64,000 nt of DNA, from the NCBI GenBank assembly GCA_022661535.1, contig JAKULF010000006.1, positions 3,715,001 to 3,779,000 of the forward strand, given 5' to 3'. Positions 1 through 11,365 of the stretch are shown here, in pieces (the stretch's first letter is position 1; each line of letters opens with the position of its first letter). The notes beneath the pieces were generated by a model, which did no database searches, was not told the DNA's origin, and saw only the letters and a list, made by a program, of their open reading frames with translations. Origin of the DNA: Eutypa lata. Taxonomy: Eukaryota; Ascomycota; Sordariomycetes; Xylariales; Diatrypaceae. The position numbers and the translations under genes are program-made.

Positions 1-140
1 ACTATACAAGTTACGTTTATAATCGTCACACGCTCTTTCATATTTCACTTACTTTCCCACTCGACCCCACAAGCTGAACTTAAGTTCAATTTTTAAACCT
101 ATCCTCCAATTTGAAATTCAAGTGCTCGATCGAGCCAGAA

Positions 141-3100
141 ATGGCCCACCGCGAGCGATGCATTGCTTTTTTTAAGCATTGCTATTCGCAAACATGGCGT
201 AACCCGCGTCGGAGGGAGAGGCCACTGCCATATCCCTTACCAGATAGTCTCCATCAATTTCAAGACACCCCAGGCGATTGGAACATCTTACGCCATCTTC
301 TTGTTGATACTGTATTCTTTAAGAATGTGGCCCTCTCAAACGGCAAATCATTTTCCCGGAATATTTGATCACTTCATATGGGATATGGAGGCCACCCGAC
401 CAGCAGAGTTTGACGGCTGCTGGCGTGACCGGACATCGATTGGGCCAGTCCTGGAGTCAGAAACCATACAGTGTCGCACGGTTCGCCAGCTCAAGGACAT
501 CATCTTGGGGCCGGGTACTATCGATCAGTTGCACATAACCGGGTTATCGTTCACAGTTAAAAATACTCTTGAACGAATTTTCGGTCTGCATCTTCGTCAA
601 TATGAAGAACGCTTGCGACCGTTTGGCCTTGGTTAGCTTTCCCAATAATGACTTTGATTTTGACTTCGTTTAATCTAACTTATACGTGCCAGACAACTAC
701 GTGATGGATCAACCGCTCGGCATGAAGTATAGAAATTATCAATCATTTCCACTTCAGGAAGGCCTAGAAGGTTTCGTGGAACAAGTTTGGGATCCTTTTG
801 CGGATGTCATTTTGGAGCATTCTCTCTTCAACCTACCGCGCTCGCCGCAAACCTACCTTTCTTCCGAATCTCTGTCAGAAATATGCAAAGAGATGCTCTC
901 ACGTGACGATGACATGGATTCTAGGGGATCAGATTATCTGCCGTCTCATTGGGTTCATCTCCAGCTTGCAGCCCCGGGAACAGGCAAGACTCGTCGACTC
1001 CTGAATTTGCTATCTAGTACATGGGGCTTCTATATCTTACCGCCTAACTTGACAGAGAATACTGCAAATTCAGGTCCGTTTCATCCGCGCCGAGAGCATG
1101 CTTCCAGGGACACGATCACCGTCATGGAAGATTATCCAAGTGAGGCTCTCAACGATACTAACGCCTGCGCTGATGCTCTGTGGCCCCTTCTTAGAGCGCG
1201 CTTCAAGCTATTGGAGCGGCTCTTGATAACCCGCTCTAGAGACTCATCGCCTGCTCTTTGGTTGATGCTACAGACATGCCGCGAGCCTAATCAACTAGAT
1301 GTCTGTGATGCAGCGTATAGGCTATTCCGTCTCGTTCCAACATTGGGGGGATATGATGACTGGGCCTCTGTGCATAAGTGCGTTGAGAGAATCCAAGCCT
1401 TTTCAAAGCTGCCCCTCAACAACTTCACCATGGATCCCGATCGTATACATATTTGTTTTTGTCTTGATGAATTCCAGGAAATTTATCTAAACGATCGTGC
1501 TTCCCGGCTGATGGATGGAGTACTTAGTGATATTATACAATTGTATACAGAATCCTATGCTGACTCACTACCTTGTCTTGCCGTTCCAATACTGGTAGTT
1601 TCAGGAACGGGCTTGAAAATCGATAAGGTGAAAAACTCCGTTGAATCACGTTTGAAAGAAATCTTTGAAGGCGAGGAGCTGGTCCCCTGGGACCCTCAAA
1701 CCCATAGCCTTTTCCCTCTCTTATGCGACGTATCGGTCTTCTGGCATTGCTACGGGGCACACATGAAAGAGAATATACTTCAACAAATAGGAAGAGGAGG
1801 GATCTCATTTGGACGCGGAGGTTTCTTGCCGCTTAGCCAAGATCCGGAAGCAAATGTGACTGAGGCGCTCGATATTTTCCATCGAACATGGCTTGCCCAA
1901 ATGGAATCGCAATCCAGTATGAAACAAGCGATCGAAACCCACGCCCGATGCTTCTTCGGAAGGTATCTCTGGAATACAAATTTTCTCAACAGTCTATTCC
2001 ATAAGACTATTAATGTACGGCCAAATGTTCCTCCCGAATTTATTCTGGCTAGGATCGAGGAGGCCGCCGGTGAAGCATCACAATACGCTATCGCGGTGTT
2101 GAAGGAGCAGATCAGCAAGATCCACAAGGATCGGGAATCCCCGGAGAACATTGGCCAGCTACTTAAAATGGGAATTAGGGCACACATCCGGTCCACGCCC
2201 TCGATATTCCCGAATGGTCGGTACGAGTACTTCATCACATATGGGTTCGCTCTGGTCAGTAAACGACAGGATGGAACTAGGAGATATGTTTTGTCTGAGC
2301 CTCTAGCGGTACAGGCCATAATGGATTGGCTCTACGAGAACTACGCGACCTATCAAGCTATCCTCAGCGAGATGCTTGTTAGTACCCAGGAGGACCAAAG
2401 TGGTACATCGTTTGGGTACATATCTGAAGTGTATTTTGCTGCTGTAAGTCTCCGGCGTGACTGACATGTTTCCTGTATTGCGTATCACCAATGTTAACCA
2501 CCGATAGATATTTGATTGGTATCTCCGCCCACAGAAAATGACCATGCATGCTCCAAGCAGAACCCGTAGCCAAAACCTACTGTATTGCTTGGAAGACGCA
2601 ATTTGCTTTTCAACTGGGTCAGCCGGGAACATTGTGGGATACAGGCTGGGGGGCGTTCTTTCTGTTGGCGAATACTCGCTTCCAAACTCATTGCGCCAGA
2701 GTTACGAACAACGAAACAGGAGGCCCAGGACGACCCTGATCCAGGATTGGGCCGAGCAATATGCCAGAGACGGCCCAAGCAACACCGAGAGTTTCCTCTT
2801 CCCAGAGAACACCGCAGGCCCGGACCTAGTTTTCATTCTCGAGAAGAAGAATGGAAACGGCACCACGTCACGTTTGCTGTGTACAGTGCAGGTATGTTAC
2901 AATGAAATCTGTGAACTCATACAACCAGTTGGATGGTTGTGGGTGCTAACGCTAGCAAAGGTGAAAACCGGGGGCTTCACCCTCCCAGCGACCATGAATA
3001 CGCTGAGGCCGAAAGGATGGTACAAAGCAAATAATGAACGTAATTCCACCACCAACCAAGATTATGAAGACCACCCCTCTCCAGCTCATGTTTCTTGCCT

Positions 3101-3311
3101 AGGGGGTATACCCATTGTGTTAATTCTCCTGTGTACCAATGAGGAGGTGGACAAAGTCAAATTCCATGACTGGGTACGGTCCCGGGGCCGCAGTATGAAC
3201 CGCAATCACTTTTATTGCGCTCTCGGTATGAAGATTGTGAAAGACATGTGGGGTAGTGAGTTTGTGAACGCAGCTAGAGCTGTAAAAGGAAATGGAAATC
3301 TATTCCGCTAG
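141..3311 (+). CDS. P-loop NTPase plus PD-(D/E)XK-like nuclease, Crinkler/RHS-like (4 exons)
   Basis: Model: exons 325-631, 693-2443, 2508-2891, 2961-3311 (about 930 aa). The introns end with good branch points (CTAAC before 692; GTTAAC before 2507; CTAAC before 2960), start with GTAAGT at 2444 and GTATGT at 2892, and all phases agree. A P-loop (APGTGKT, near 968-991) and a Walker-B-like LDE (near 1459-1475) indicate an NTPase. The C-terminal region has PDLVF (near 2820) followed by Q-V-K across the last intron, which fits a PD-(D/E)XK nuclease core. NTPase plus restriction-like nuclease is the architecture described for CRN/Crinkler and RHS-type proteins in oomycetes and fungi, which are thought to act in the host nucleus or in conflict with other genomes; assignment here is inference. 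The 5' end is uncertain: ATG 141 has a good context but lies in another frame that stops at 366-368, whereas the first ATG in the exon-2-compatible frame is at 325. A 5' frameshift is possible. Confidence 0.6.
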
Positions 3312-3616
3312 GGCTCACCATGACTGGCAACCTTCTCTACTACCTATCATATATAGTCTCGTTTTGGAACATTTGCTTAAAAAGCAAATGGATGAGGTAA
3401 TTAAACAGAAGAGTCTGTAGCTAGACGCCCAAAACCTTCTCTCTCTAATGACCGGATACTCTAATATCGGGAGCTGTGTCTGGTATGTTGTGCATGGAAT
3501 CGTATTAAGTTTTGTAATGATGCCAATCCCGAAAGCTATTAAATACTATTTACGGCCTTGACTATGCAGAATATGTGCCCTTATCTACCAGTGGCCGTCT
3601 CGTAGCAGGGGAACCA
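3312..3616. other. Intergenic, no gene seen
   Basis: This stretch lies between the NTPase/nuclease stop and the stop of the convergent nuclease pseudogene. It should contain both 3' ends. I see no conserved coding or repeat signal. Confidence 0.5.
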
Positions 3617-4402
3617 TCACTCCATCTTCTGCTGGGTGGCAGAAATCAAGTCCACCTTGCAGAACCGCAGTGAACTCCCCGCATCGGTTGCTGGACCTCT
3701 CCCATCCCCTGTCGTCTCCGAGTCCCAGACATAATGGGGGATCCCCGAGTCGGCATACTCGAATCTGATTTTCGTCCCCAGGTTTCTGGTCTTTGTAATC
3801 TTCAGCACATTTGGCAAACCCTTCAGCTCGCATGTTGCCGTGGAGCCTTAGGTGCTGCAAGACTTAGTCGTCGCGTCATATGTGTTTTGGTAGTTGAAGA
3901 GCTAGACGCTTTTGAAATCCTTGGCACCGAGCGAGCGGTTCTCAGAAGCGGGTATACAGCGGAGGCTGTTCCTGAACGGCTTGTTGCTAAAAAGCGCCTG
4001 TTGGGACACAGCGGGCGGCCACTTGTCACAATCCATGTTACCGGCTTGCGATGGGTCCTCGATGAAGGCCTGGCTGAAGGGGAAGTTCCCGCAGACACTC
4101 CCGTTCGAGGTCTGGCAGCCCTACTCGAAACGGTTTCGATCATTGTCGACAGTGTTTCCGGGACTGATGTAGGTGATAACGTTAGCGCCTGCGGCCCCTT
4201 GAGTTGCGCCATTGATTTGCAAGCACCCTCAGCACCCGCACAGTCAACTTTGAAGGTGCCGAAGTCGACGGGGGCACGAGGAATGAGTCGGTCCGCTCTT
4301 CCAGGTGGCAAAGACTGGCTCTATTCTGTGTCATATTCTGCGCTCAACACTCCATGGAGAAGGGCTATAGTAGCAAAGAAACTTGTTCCTGTGAACCCTA
4401 TT
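3617..4402 (-). pseudogene. Decayed secreted NucA/NucB-type deoxyribonuclease
   Basis: Read on the minus strand, one frame gives a hydrophobic leader (SFFATIALLHGVLS, near 4340-4395), then FKVDCAGAEGAC, then after a frameshift near 4225 a long stretch with GANVITYISPGNTVDND, a Cys-rich region with DCDKWPPAVS and LRCIPASEN, and a C-terminal tail ending at 3617. This order (leader, Cys-rich N-part, CDxWPP, RC-P-x-EN) resembles fungal NucA/NucB-domain secreted nucleases, which in some fungi are fused to killer-type proteins. The gene is broken by in-frame stops after the leader, after NDRNRFE, after KDFKSV and after KSCST, plus the frameshift. The codon where a start is expected reads ATA. The stops are TAG or TAA, each one C-to-T (or G-to-A) step from a sense codon. 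No functional product is expected. Confidence 0.6.
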
Positions 4403-5010
4403 TTAGTACGAGAGTAACAGTAGAAAGCAGGGATATAAACAACTTCAAATCCACAGGCTTTTGAGGATAGCTAATGAGACGATGAGGCCACCAACTGCTC
4501 ATTCACTCTTCTTGATGGTATGGTCATTATATATTAATTTTCCCCTACAGATCTACATATTTTACCATATCGGTTATGAGTAGCCCTTACCATTCATTAA
4601 CTTGAGTGAGGCTACACTTTACTATTGTTAGAGCAGCCGCATGGTTGTAGATTCAGGGGAAAGCTGATATAACGTCTCATCCAAATGCAGGCAGTATTAG
4701 ATAATCACATAATTACTCAGCAAAGAAATAATATCATGGTGTTGTAAGACGAGTGTGGAAGCCATGCACCTTTCACCAAGGAAGGGTAAACTGTATTGGC
4801 GGATAGAAATAGTTGGCAACTAGGCGCTGATAGATAGGAGGGCTTAGAAGGCGATTTTGCAACTGCTGATTGCTCATGTGATGCAACCACTCGATAATGC
4901 CACAAGTATATTGTGAATTTTCATGCAGTATAATTGGTTAACACAATCAAAACAAAGCCTTTAATGACGCATGAAAGTTGGTTTAACTTGGAACCTCTCA
5001 CGTCGCCAGT
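4403..5010. other. Intergenic, no gene seen
   Basis: Moderately AT-rich sequence between two pseudogenes. Short frames here have no recognisable protein features. The 5' two thirds of the downstream P450 are not found in it. Confidence 0.5.
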
Positions 5011-5793
5011 ATGAACCGTAATGGACTGTCAATTACTTATACCATTAGGTCTTCTTTCAGAGCACAGTTATTTCAGACTCTTATCTATTATAGCCTCATT
5101 CCACTTTCAAGACTAATGTTTATCAACAACCCACATGTGTTGAGGATGTTGCAAAACGAGCTCGATGCTGCCATACCCAGTAGCCAATTTATCCCTTTTC
5201 TTGAGCAGGTTAAATTACCCTATTTGAATATGGGTTTGAAGGAGACTCTTTACATGCAGGGACCTTGATTCGGCACATTTAGATGCTACGAGGGGAATAC
5301 AGATGTCGACGGTGTCATTCTGCCACCTCACTCCAATAGCATTATGGAACCTGCAAGGTAAGTATTCTCATCACATGTCTCTGGATTGATGCAAGGATTA
5401 ACTACATGACTATATTATAATCCACCGAGATTTTAACATCTGGGATGCCGATGCCAATACCTTTAACCCCGAACGATGGGGTCTAAGTAGTGCAGTCCCC
5501 GAGCCGAAATCTTTCTTTCCATTCTCATATAAGCCTAGGAACTGCCTTGGTACGTCTAGCGAATCAATGAAGAGGGTGAACCACCCTTCATCTTCTTCAA
5601 AATGTCAACCGTTCAATGCTTACACAATGCCACCAGGCCAAGCCTTGCCATGGTAGAGATGTGACTCACATTGGCGACATTATTTCTCTGTTACGCTCTT
5701 TCGTTGGAAGAAGGGTTCGAAATGGAATTTCTTCCTATCTCTACGCTCTTTATAAAGAAAGGTTTTGTGGTTTGGTTTTCGAGAAGATTGTGA
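5011..5793 (+). pseudogene. Cytochrome P450 C-terminal remnant
   Basis: The sequence reads as the last third of a fungal P450: a pre-K-helix segment (LRMLQNELDAAIPS), a K-helix (LPYLNMGLKETL), then VDGVILPPHSNS, an intron from GTAAGT at about 5357, IHRDFNIWDADANTFNPERW (PERW motif), a heme loop FFPFSYKPRNCLG with the cysteine ligand kept, a second intron 5550-5636, and a C-terminal tail ending near 5793. It is broken: TGA at 5266-5268, another TGA after MVEM, and a 1-nt loss just after the second intron. The K-helix ExxR arginine reads as tyrosine (ETLY), and the acceptor before IHRD reads AA rather than AG. The N-terminus and I-helix are missing, so this is a truncated, dead copy. Confidence 0.75.
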
Positions 5794-5966
5794 AATTCAT
5801 TGTTAATCTTTTTCCTATGTTATTATATACAAATATAACAAACATTCCACGCCATAGCTTTAGCACCTTCTTGTAGATTTATTATAGCCAGATAATAAAG
5901 ACAAGTTTAAGTAATTATGAAGCGACGACATTCCGTTATAACGATTCTCATAAGATTTAATTGGTT

Positions 5967-6536
5967 CTAAAAGTAATAGTCGGAGTCTGAGGAGTCTGAG
6001 GAGTCCGAGGACTCATCCTGCATATCGTCGTCCTCATCATCGTTGCATCGCTTATCAAGCGCTTCATTGCAGAGTTCATCTGGGAGGTGGTTCTTCTCCC
6101 TGGGGACCCAAATATAATCCACATCGCCCAAGTCCGTGAGCGAGTCTTCCAAGTCTACCGCCTTCTCGATAAGGTCGCGATTGGCCACACCATAGCCTTT
6201 CGCGTTCACCCATCCGTTTTGTCGCCACTTCTGAATCCATTTTGACATGCATCCGATGGCGTATCTCGAATCCGAATGGATCTTCACAATTAGATAAGGA
6301 TCGGTATCAAGCTCATTGTATCTTTCCAGGGCCCATTCGAGGGCCAATAGGATGGCTGTGATCTCCGCTCGCTGGTTCGTACACACGACACGGTCACGAA
6401 CCAAGGGCAGATCCCGTGTTGTGTACTGGTAGGCCGTTCCTCGTGTCATCAAGCAAGCCGCAGCGGCTCCGATGGAGCCCGGTCGACCATTCCCGCGACA
6501 GGCCCCGTCAACATAAAACTCCATCAAATAAGGCAT
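5967..6536 (-). CDS. RNase H-like protein
   Basis: An intact 189-aa frame from the ATG at 6534-6536; a longer frame reaches 6635, but its extra 33 residues look non-conserved. The RNase H1-type active-site layout is visible: FYVDGACRGNG (first Asp, about residue 10), TNQRAEITAILLALE (Glu), IHSDSRYAI (second Asp), WVNAKGYGVANRDL, and a late VPREKNHLPDELCNEALD supplying the last acidic residue. The tail is acidic and Ser-rich (DDEDDDMQDESSDSSDSSD). The family cleaves the RNA strand of RNA-DNA hybrids. Standalone fungal copies like this may be nuclear or may derive from non-LTR elements, which I cannot tell apart here. It stands alone between a P450 relic and a gene-poor region and shows no lesion. 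Confidence 0.8.
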   Translation of the reverse strand: MPYLMEFYVDGACRGNGRPGSIGAAAACLMTRGTAYQYTTRDLPLVRDRVVCTNQRAEITAILLALEWALERYNELDTDPYLIVKIHSDSRYAIGCMSKWIQKWRQNGWVNAKGYGVANRDLIEKAVDLEDSLTDLGDVDYIWVPREKNHLPDELCNEALDKRCNDDEDDDMQDESSDSSDSSDSDYYF

Positions 6537-8274
6537 AGTGATGTTGTATCCTGCGGTACTAATTGTCTTGTAATGATCTTGTTGTGTATATCTGATGGAC
6601 CTTACGTCGCGGAGCTTGACTGAGGTTCCAGTCAATAGCGGGGTAGATGGATGGTTTGATATCGGCGGTGTCTCGAGATGTGAAACTTAATTGAGCCGCT
6701 GCCAACCTTAGATACAAAAGCAGTAAGCCCAGAGTGACGGCTATCTCTTGAGAGTTATATGAATTGCTATGAAGGTCGATGATATAGGTATAGGTATCTT
6801 TGAAAGGGTGCCAACTCTGAATAATAAGAGCGTTTGGAATTGTGTCTTGTTGACTTGGTAGCGTCTGAATGGCTATGCAGGCATGTGAAGGTTCGGGGTG
6901 TTTTAAAAGTCATGCCACCTTAGGACTTAAACTTTGATATACGTAACCCATCGGACTACCGGTTGGTCTATGTTTTAAATTGACCAATAATGCGACGTCG
7001 ACAGTTCTTTCAGTTTAAATCATCAATCCTATTGTAACGGAACGGCTGTTCCTGGTCTTGATGTTAAGGTAACAAAAGGTGATGAAGGCAAATTACTTAG
7101 GTTGATTGCTGAAGAGCAAAAAAGGAGTGGCTATCTAGGGATTGTTTCTATCTTATATACTCTGAACAACCTCATACAAAGTCCTTGGGATTGCCAAGCC
7201 CCTATAGCTCTTGGCAATCCATGGATTACCAAGCCTTTAGTCTCCTTGGCAATCCATATCATCACGTGACATACTGATCAGGTATGTGACAGGGTAATGG
7301 AATGAGTGGTTTGTAATACCTATCTTTTATTCCTTGTAAGCCCTCATGGGCCGGTAGTTATATTAAAAGCAAAAAAAAAGAAGAAAAAAGAACCAATGTT
7401 GTCACGACATCAATGAACTACAGGCGCTCGGTGAGGAGCTTGTTGTTGCATACAGAAGGGAAGGAGGAAGTCTAGCTAGGTGGCCCGTAGCACCGCTATA
7501 TATACAGGAATCTAATCAAGGCCCGTGCTCTCCATTTAGTGCGGTGGCAAATGTATTCTGATGGTCGTATTAGATAATAATTAATGCCAAGAAGAAGAAA
7601 AGAGCCCTTTATCTTTAACTTGTGTATAAGCAGCCTGAAGGAGGTGTTACAAGTCTTTTACAAATCCTGCTTCCCCGAAGGGATTATCTGGGCTACATCT
7701 ACGAATCTGCCGATGAGTGACCTACAACCGCTAGTGTACGAAGCATTAGTATCGGGTTTGCACCCTGGAGATAACTGCTACAGTAGCACAAGCAGATAGA
7801 GCCAAAGAGCCACCTAACCTTATAGTAGTGGCCGGTGATGCTTAGTCACCTAAAACAGCCGGTCTAATAGGGTTGCATCCACTTTTGCAAATAGGGGTAA
7901 GATTACCCACTATAGCTGCTGATCACTACAGATAAGGGGTTTCCACCAAGATGACGTCCAGGTATTTTATATAACTACATATGTAGACAATCCATTCACT
8001 GTATGACGGAATCCTTAGGCGGCTTGTACCCTGTAAATTAGTATATGTAGCAATCATTATATATTTTCACTGATAATCGAATTGTTGCTACGTATCTTGC
8101 GTTGTTAATAAATCCAACAATAGGCATAGGAACAATAGCGCGCTGATTGATTTGGCTACGGAACCGTACTTTCAACATAAGACTCAAGCTCTATACCTAC
8201 AATCGTAGTGCAGGATGTCGTGTCCTAAGCCTTAAACTGCGTCTTGTTCTTGCGGCATAGGTGACCCAGCTTCC
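6537..8274. other. Gene-poor region with hairpin repeat
   Basis: No supported gene. It holds a compound inverted repeat at 7188-7257 (separate entry) and purine-rich runs near 7368-7392. The stretch from about 7033 (TGTAACGGAACGG) to 7410 (TTGTCACGACA) resembles an LTR in its end bases, but I find no target duplication. A 71-codon frame at 7584-7799 has no recognisable features. Confidence 0.4.
7188..7257. repeat. Nested inverted repeat, two adjacent hairpins
   Basis: GGATTGCCAAG (7188-7198) pairs with CTTGGCAATCC (7210-7220). Next to it ATGGATTACCAAG (7221-7233) pairs with CTTGGCAATCCAT (7245-7257) with one mismatch. The two inner arms together form a near-perfect 24-nt palindrome centred on CCATGG. 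The arms are four copies of one 11-13-nt unit in alternating orientation, as in a small transposon end or a terminator-like hairpin. Function unknown. Confidence 0.75.
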
Positions 8275-8947
8275 TCACAACCCCTTCTTCCCAGCCTTGC
8301 GCTTATCCGCCTCCGTATTCCTAAACGGAAACCCGCTCGTGCGCTTATCCGCGCCGGTCCGCCGGCTGACGCGTGCCTTATCGCCGCCGAACATCAGACA
8401 CCAGAGACCGAACGACGCCAAGGTGGCGTTCCCTATGAACCCCAGGAGGAAGCCCGTCTGGTCAGTCCCGTTGTACTTGGTCCAGCAGTAGAACGCGGTG
8501 GATCCGTGATAGAGCATCGTGATGAGCAGGACGGCCGTCGCGTAGGGCGATGGCTGATCCTCTGGGGCTGTGGTGGATTTAGTATTATATGTTTACCTCG
8601 GATCCTCTGGAATCAGAAGAAAGGGGGTGAGTGGTATTCACGTACTCTCAACCAGTGACGTCAGTGGCAGACTGCCTGTCAAAACTATCGTCACCAAGCC
8701 GAGCGCGACTTGGGAGAACCCAAGCGAGCGAGCAAAGTACACTGCTACCAAATCTGAAGGGTGCCCCCCGACTCCGTTCGAGTCAACCGCGAGTAAGTTG
8801 GTGATAGCTTGAGGCCAGAGAAGCAGAGTCGACGCCTGTAGTAAGTGCCAGCCACATGAGGCAAAGCTGTAGGTTGATACGGCCTGATGTGTTTTGTAAG
8901 TTCAATTATTTATAACTAGACAGGATATCAATGCTGCTTACGTCCAT
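8275..8947 (-). CDS. Small four-helix membrane protein, 3 exons with a 6-nt first exon
   Basis: Model on the minus strand: exon 1 8942-8947 (ATG GAC), intron 8884-8941 (GTAAGC...CAG), exon 2 8646-8883, intron 8568-8645 (GTACGT...CAG), exon 3 8275-8567; 178 aa. The joined frame is continuous and shows four hydrophobic segments: WHLLQASTLLLWPQAITNLL, the GFSQVALGLVTIVLTGSLPL region, SPYATAVLLITMLYHGSTAF and GFLLGFIGNATLASFGLWCL. It ends in a basic tail (DKRKAGKKGL) that suggests a cytosolic C-terminus with an ER-type dilysine-like character. No named domain is recognised; it looks like a conserved fungal hypothetical integral membrane protein. The two-codon first exon makes the start less certain than the rest. 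Confidence 0.72.
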
Positions 8948-11365
8948 GTCGTGATCTCGGGTTAGGTAAGTGGTTGTTGAATTAAGGTATAGTGCTATAT
9001 GTGCGCAAGTATAGAAATGGGGTTTTAGTGCGATAGCAGGATGGAGGGTGTGTATGCAAGTATGAATATATCCTTAAAGAGCTATAATGCTGTGAATCTT
9101 TGATGTATAGAAGTCTACTTAAGGTAGGCAATTACCCGGTTGAGAGAACCAATATCAAATGGGCTGTGTTACGGCTACGTCATCTCCTTATCGATAAGCC
9201 CGGCGTCGTGGCACGTCCGTCGCGAACCATAGCATGAGCAATCACATCGTTAGATCATAAGCACCTCATGCAGAATCCGGACTTTGTTGCAAAATACACA
9301 GATCAATTTCTCCAGACTAAATGCAGTTCTCATCTAACTGTATTACAGAACCAAACACCGGATGTGTCGGGTCCATTCTCAATGGAATATATAACTAGAC
9401 CTCATTCCATTGGCTAGTCTGATAAGTGGTGGGGGCTAGAACTAGGCGGCTCAGGGGCATAATGACGAACAAACTACAACATAAACATGAGTTAAGACGA
9501 GATCCTGAAATCGAGGAGGATTCCTCGTCAAGTACCATGATATGGAAGAACCACAATGATAAGATGATGTCTTTAGATGGCTCTGAGATGACGCTAGAAC
9601 GGCGTCAACGGCCGCTAATCTTTTAGTGCACATCAGTGGATTGCTGTAGACTAGGCGATCAAGGGGTGTTCTATGGACGCGGTATAAATACTAGCTATTT
9701 CTTTCAAAAGTTGCATTCAACGTTAGATTTTCAGCCTTAATGCGGCTGAACGCTTGCATTAGAATGCTACCCACCGATGATGGCGCCAGATGCAAACCTT
9801 TAATTGTGATATTCACAGAATCTGTTCATCTTTCCGGATATAATTATTGGTCACTTTCCTGGCCTTCCTAAGTAGAAACGTTCAACACTGAGCTCGTCTT
9901 ATGAGCTGCTGACCAATGTTACTCGGATAACTCGCTAACTTGAATTTTACACATCCTAGGACGGGCCTTGCCGTGACAACTTCACTTAAATTGCCAAGTC
10001 GCACTAAGTATATGGGTTATAGATTTGTGCTAGTGCTTATACACCTTGTAAGGCGTGGCCACCGTAGTACAGCCTGCTCCCGATGGCATAATGATGAATT
10101 AACAACTCGTCCTGCAACCATAAAATATTGGTAATGTAAGTCTTTGAGAGCGGGCATACACAGTCAAGAGAATATATGATCCATGATGAGTAAAATCATC
10201 ATGAAAGTTTTGAACCGAGGTTTAGTGAACAACGCATGGCTTACTACACAGGGAATATTAAGGACATCATCTAGCCGGAAACGATTTAAGACGCATAATA
10301 CCAAGAGGAGATATCTTATGACAATATACGGAGTTAATATAATTGTATCATGAATGTTGGATACAACAAGACCTGAGCTTAAATCGGCCGAACTATAGCA
10401 TCGTTCCAGGATGTCAACCAGCAGCACGTGGCATAACACTTAAGAAAGTGACAAGGATGACGTCAACCACCTACTATAACTAGAAATAGTCGAGATGCAT
10501 CCCCCGGCTTGTCAATCCAGATCAAGTCAGGTGGACCTGCATGAGATTCCTCGATAGAGTTGCCCTCCCCTTTCCATCTACTAGACAGGGGTCTAGCCCG
10601 TAGCCTGTCTCAATTCAACCTCCTTCCCTAAACAATCTGCTGATTCGCTACTTGCCGGCAATCGTACACACAGCAATTCGTTGATACTTTCTCTTCTCTC
10701 GATGTCTTCGAGTATTATTTAGCGCTGAGTAAATAGAACCCTTTGTGAAATGGAGATATCCGCGAGATTTTGACAGCAGTGGGATCTTCCGGTCGTCGAT
10801 TCGATGCCCCCCTTGCCTATCGTGGCCACGATGCGAGATAGAAGATCTTGGAGAATCGAAAGAGGCAGGTATTCAAACCATAACCTTGCCTCCTTTCTGT
10901 CTGACTATGCTGAGCTCAGGCTCTTGGACCGAGCGCTTCTGGATCTCGGCTGGGGAGATCTGTAGGTTGGATCTTTCCCCTAGTTAGCTAAACTCGCTGG
11001 CGCCAGAAGGGAAATGACTTGGGTTTCGGGTAGGATAGCTTCAATGTGATGAACTTTTGGGCGATCCAGTCTAGAAGCCGTTTCGAAACGAGCTACTTCG
11101 CTTAAAACGCCTGGGATGATAGTAAGACGATTCAATCTGGGTGATAGCGACTAGGAAGGCCCGAATGATCACAATTAAGATTATTTGGATGATAGGAACG
11201 ACAGCAGGCATGAAAGGTTCAATCGTCGAATTGATATAAAACTTGACGATCCCTCCCTGAAAGATCGTCACCACTCTTTCGTTCCTGACCACAGACTCTC
11301 AGGCCAAGCAACAACACACTCTCACAAGGCAAACATTCCTCGCGGAGGACAGCCAAACAAACACC
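8948..11365. other. Gene-poor region upstream of the DUF1996 gene
   Basis: No supported gene. Short frames (9426-9626, 9940-10134, 10164-10439, 10745-10987) lack domains and have AT-rich, low-complexity composition. The last few hundred bases before 11366 presumably hold the DUF1996 promoter; a CT/CA-rich leader runs from about 11270 to 11365. Confidence 0.45.

Noticed and set aside
7033..7410. A possible LTR (TGTAACGG ... TTGTCACGACA)
   Set aside because: No convincing target duplication and the ends do not form an inverted repeat.
9940..10439. Short frames of 64-91 codons in the left gene-poor region
   Set aside because: No domains, no splice partners and AT-rich composition unlike the coding genes nearby.
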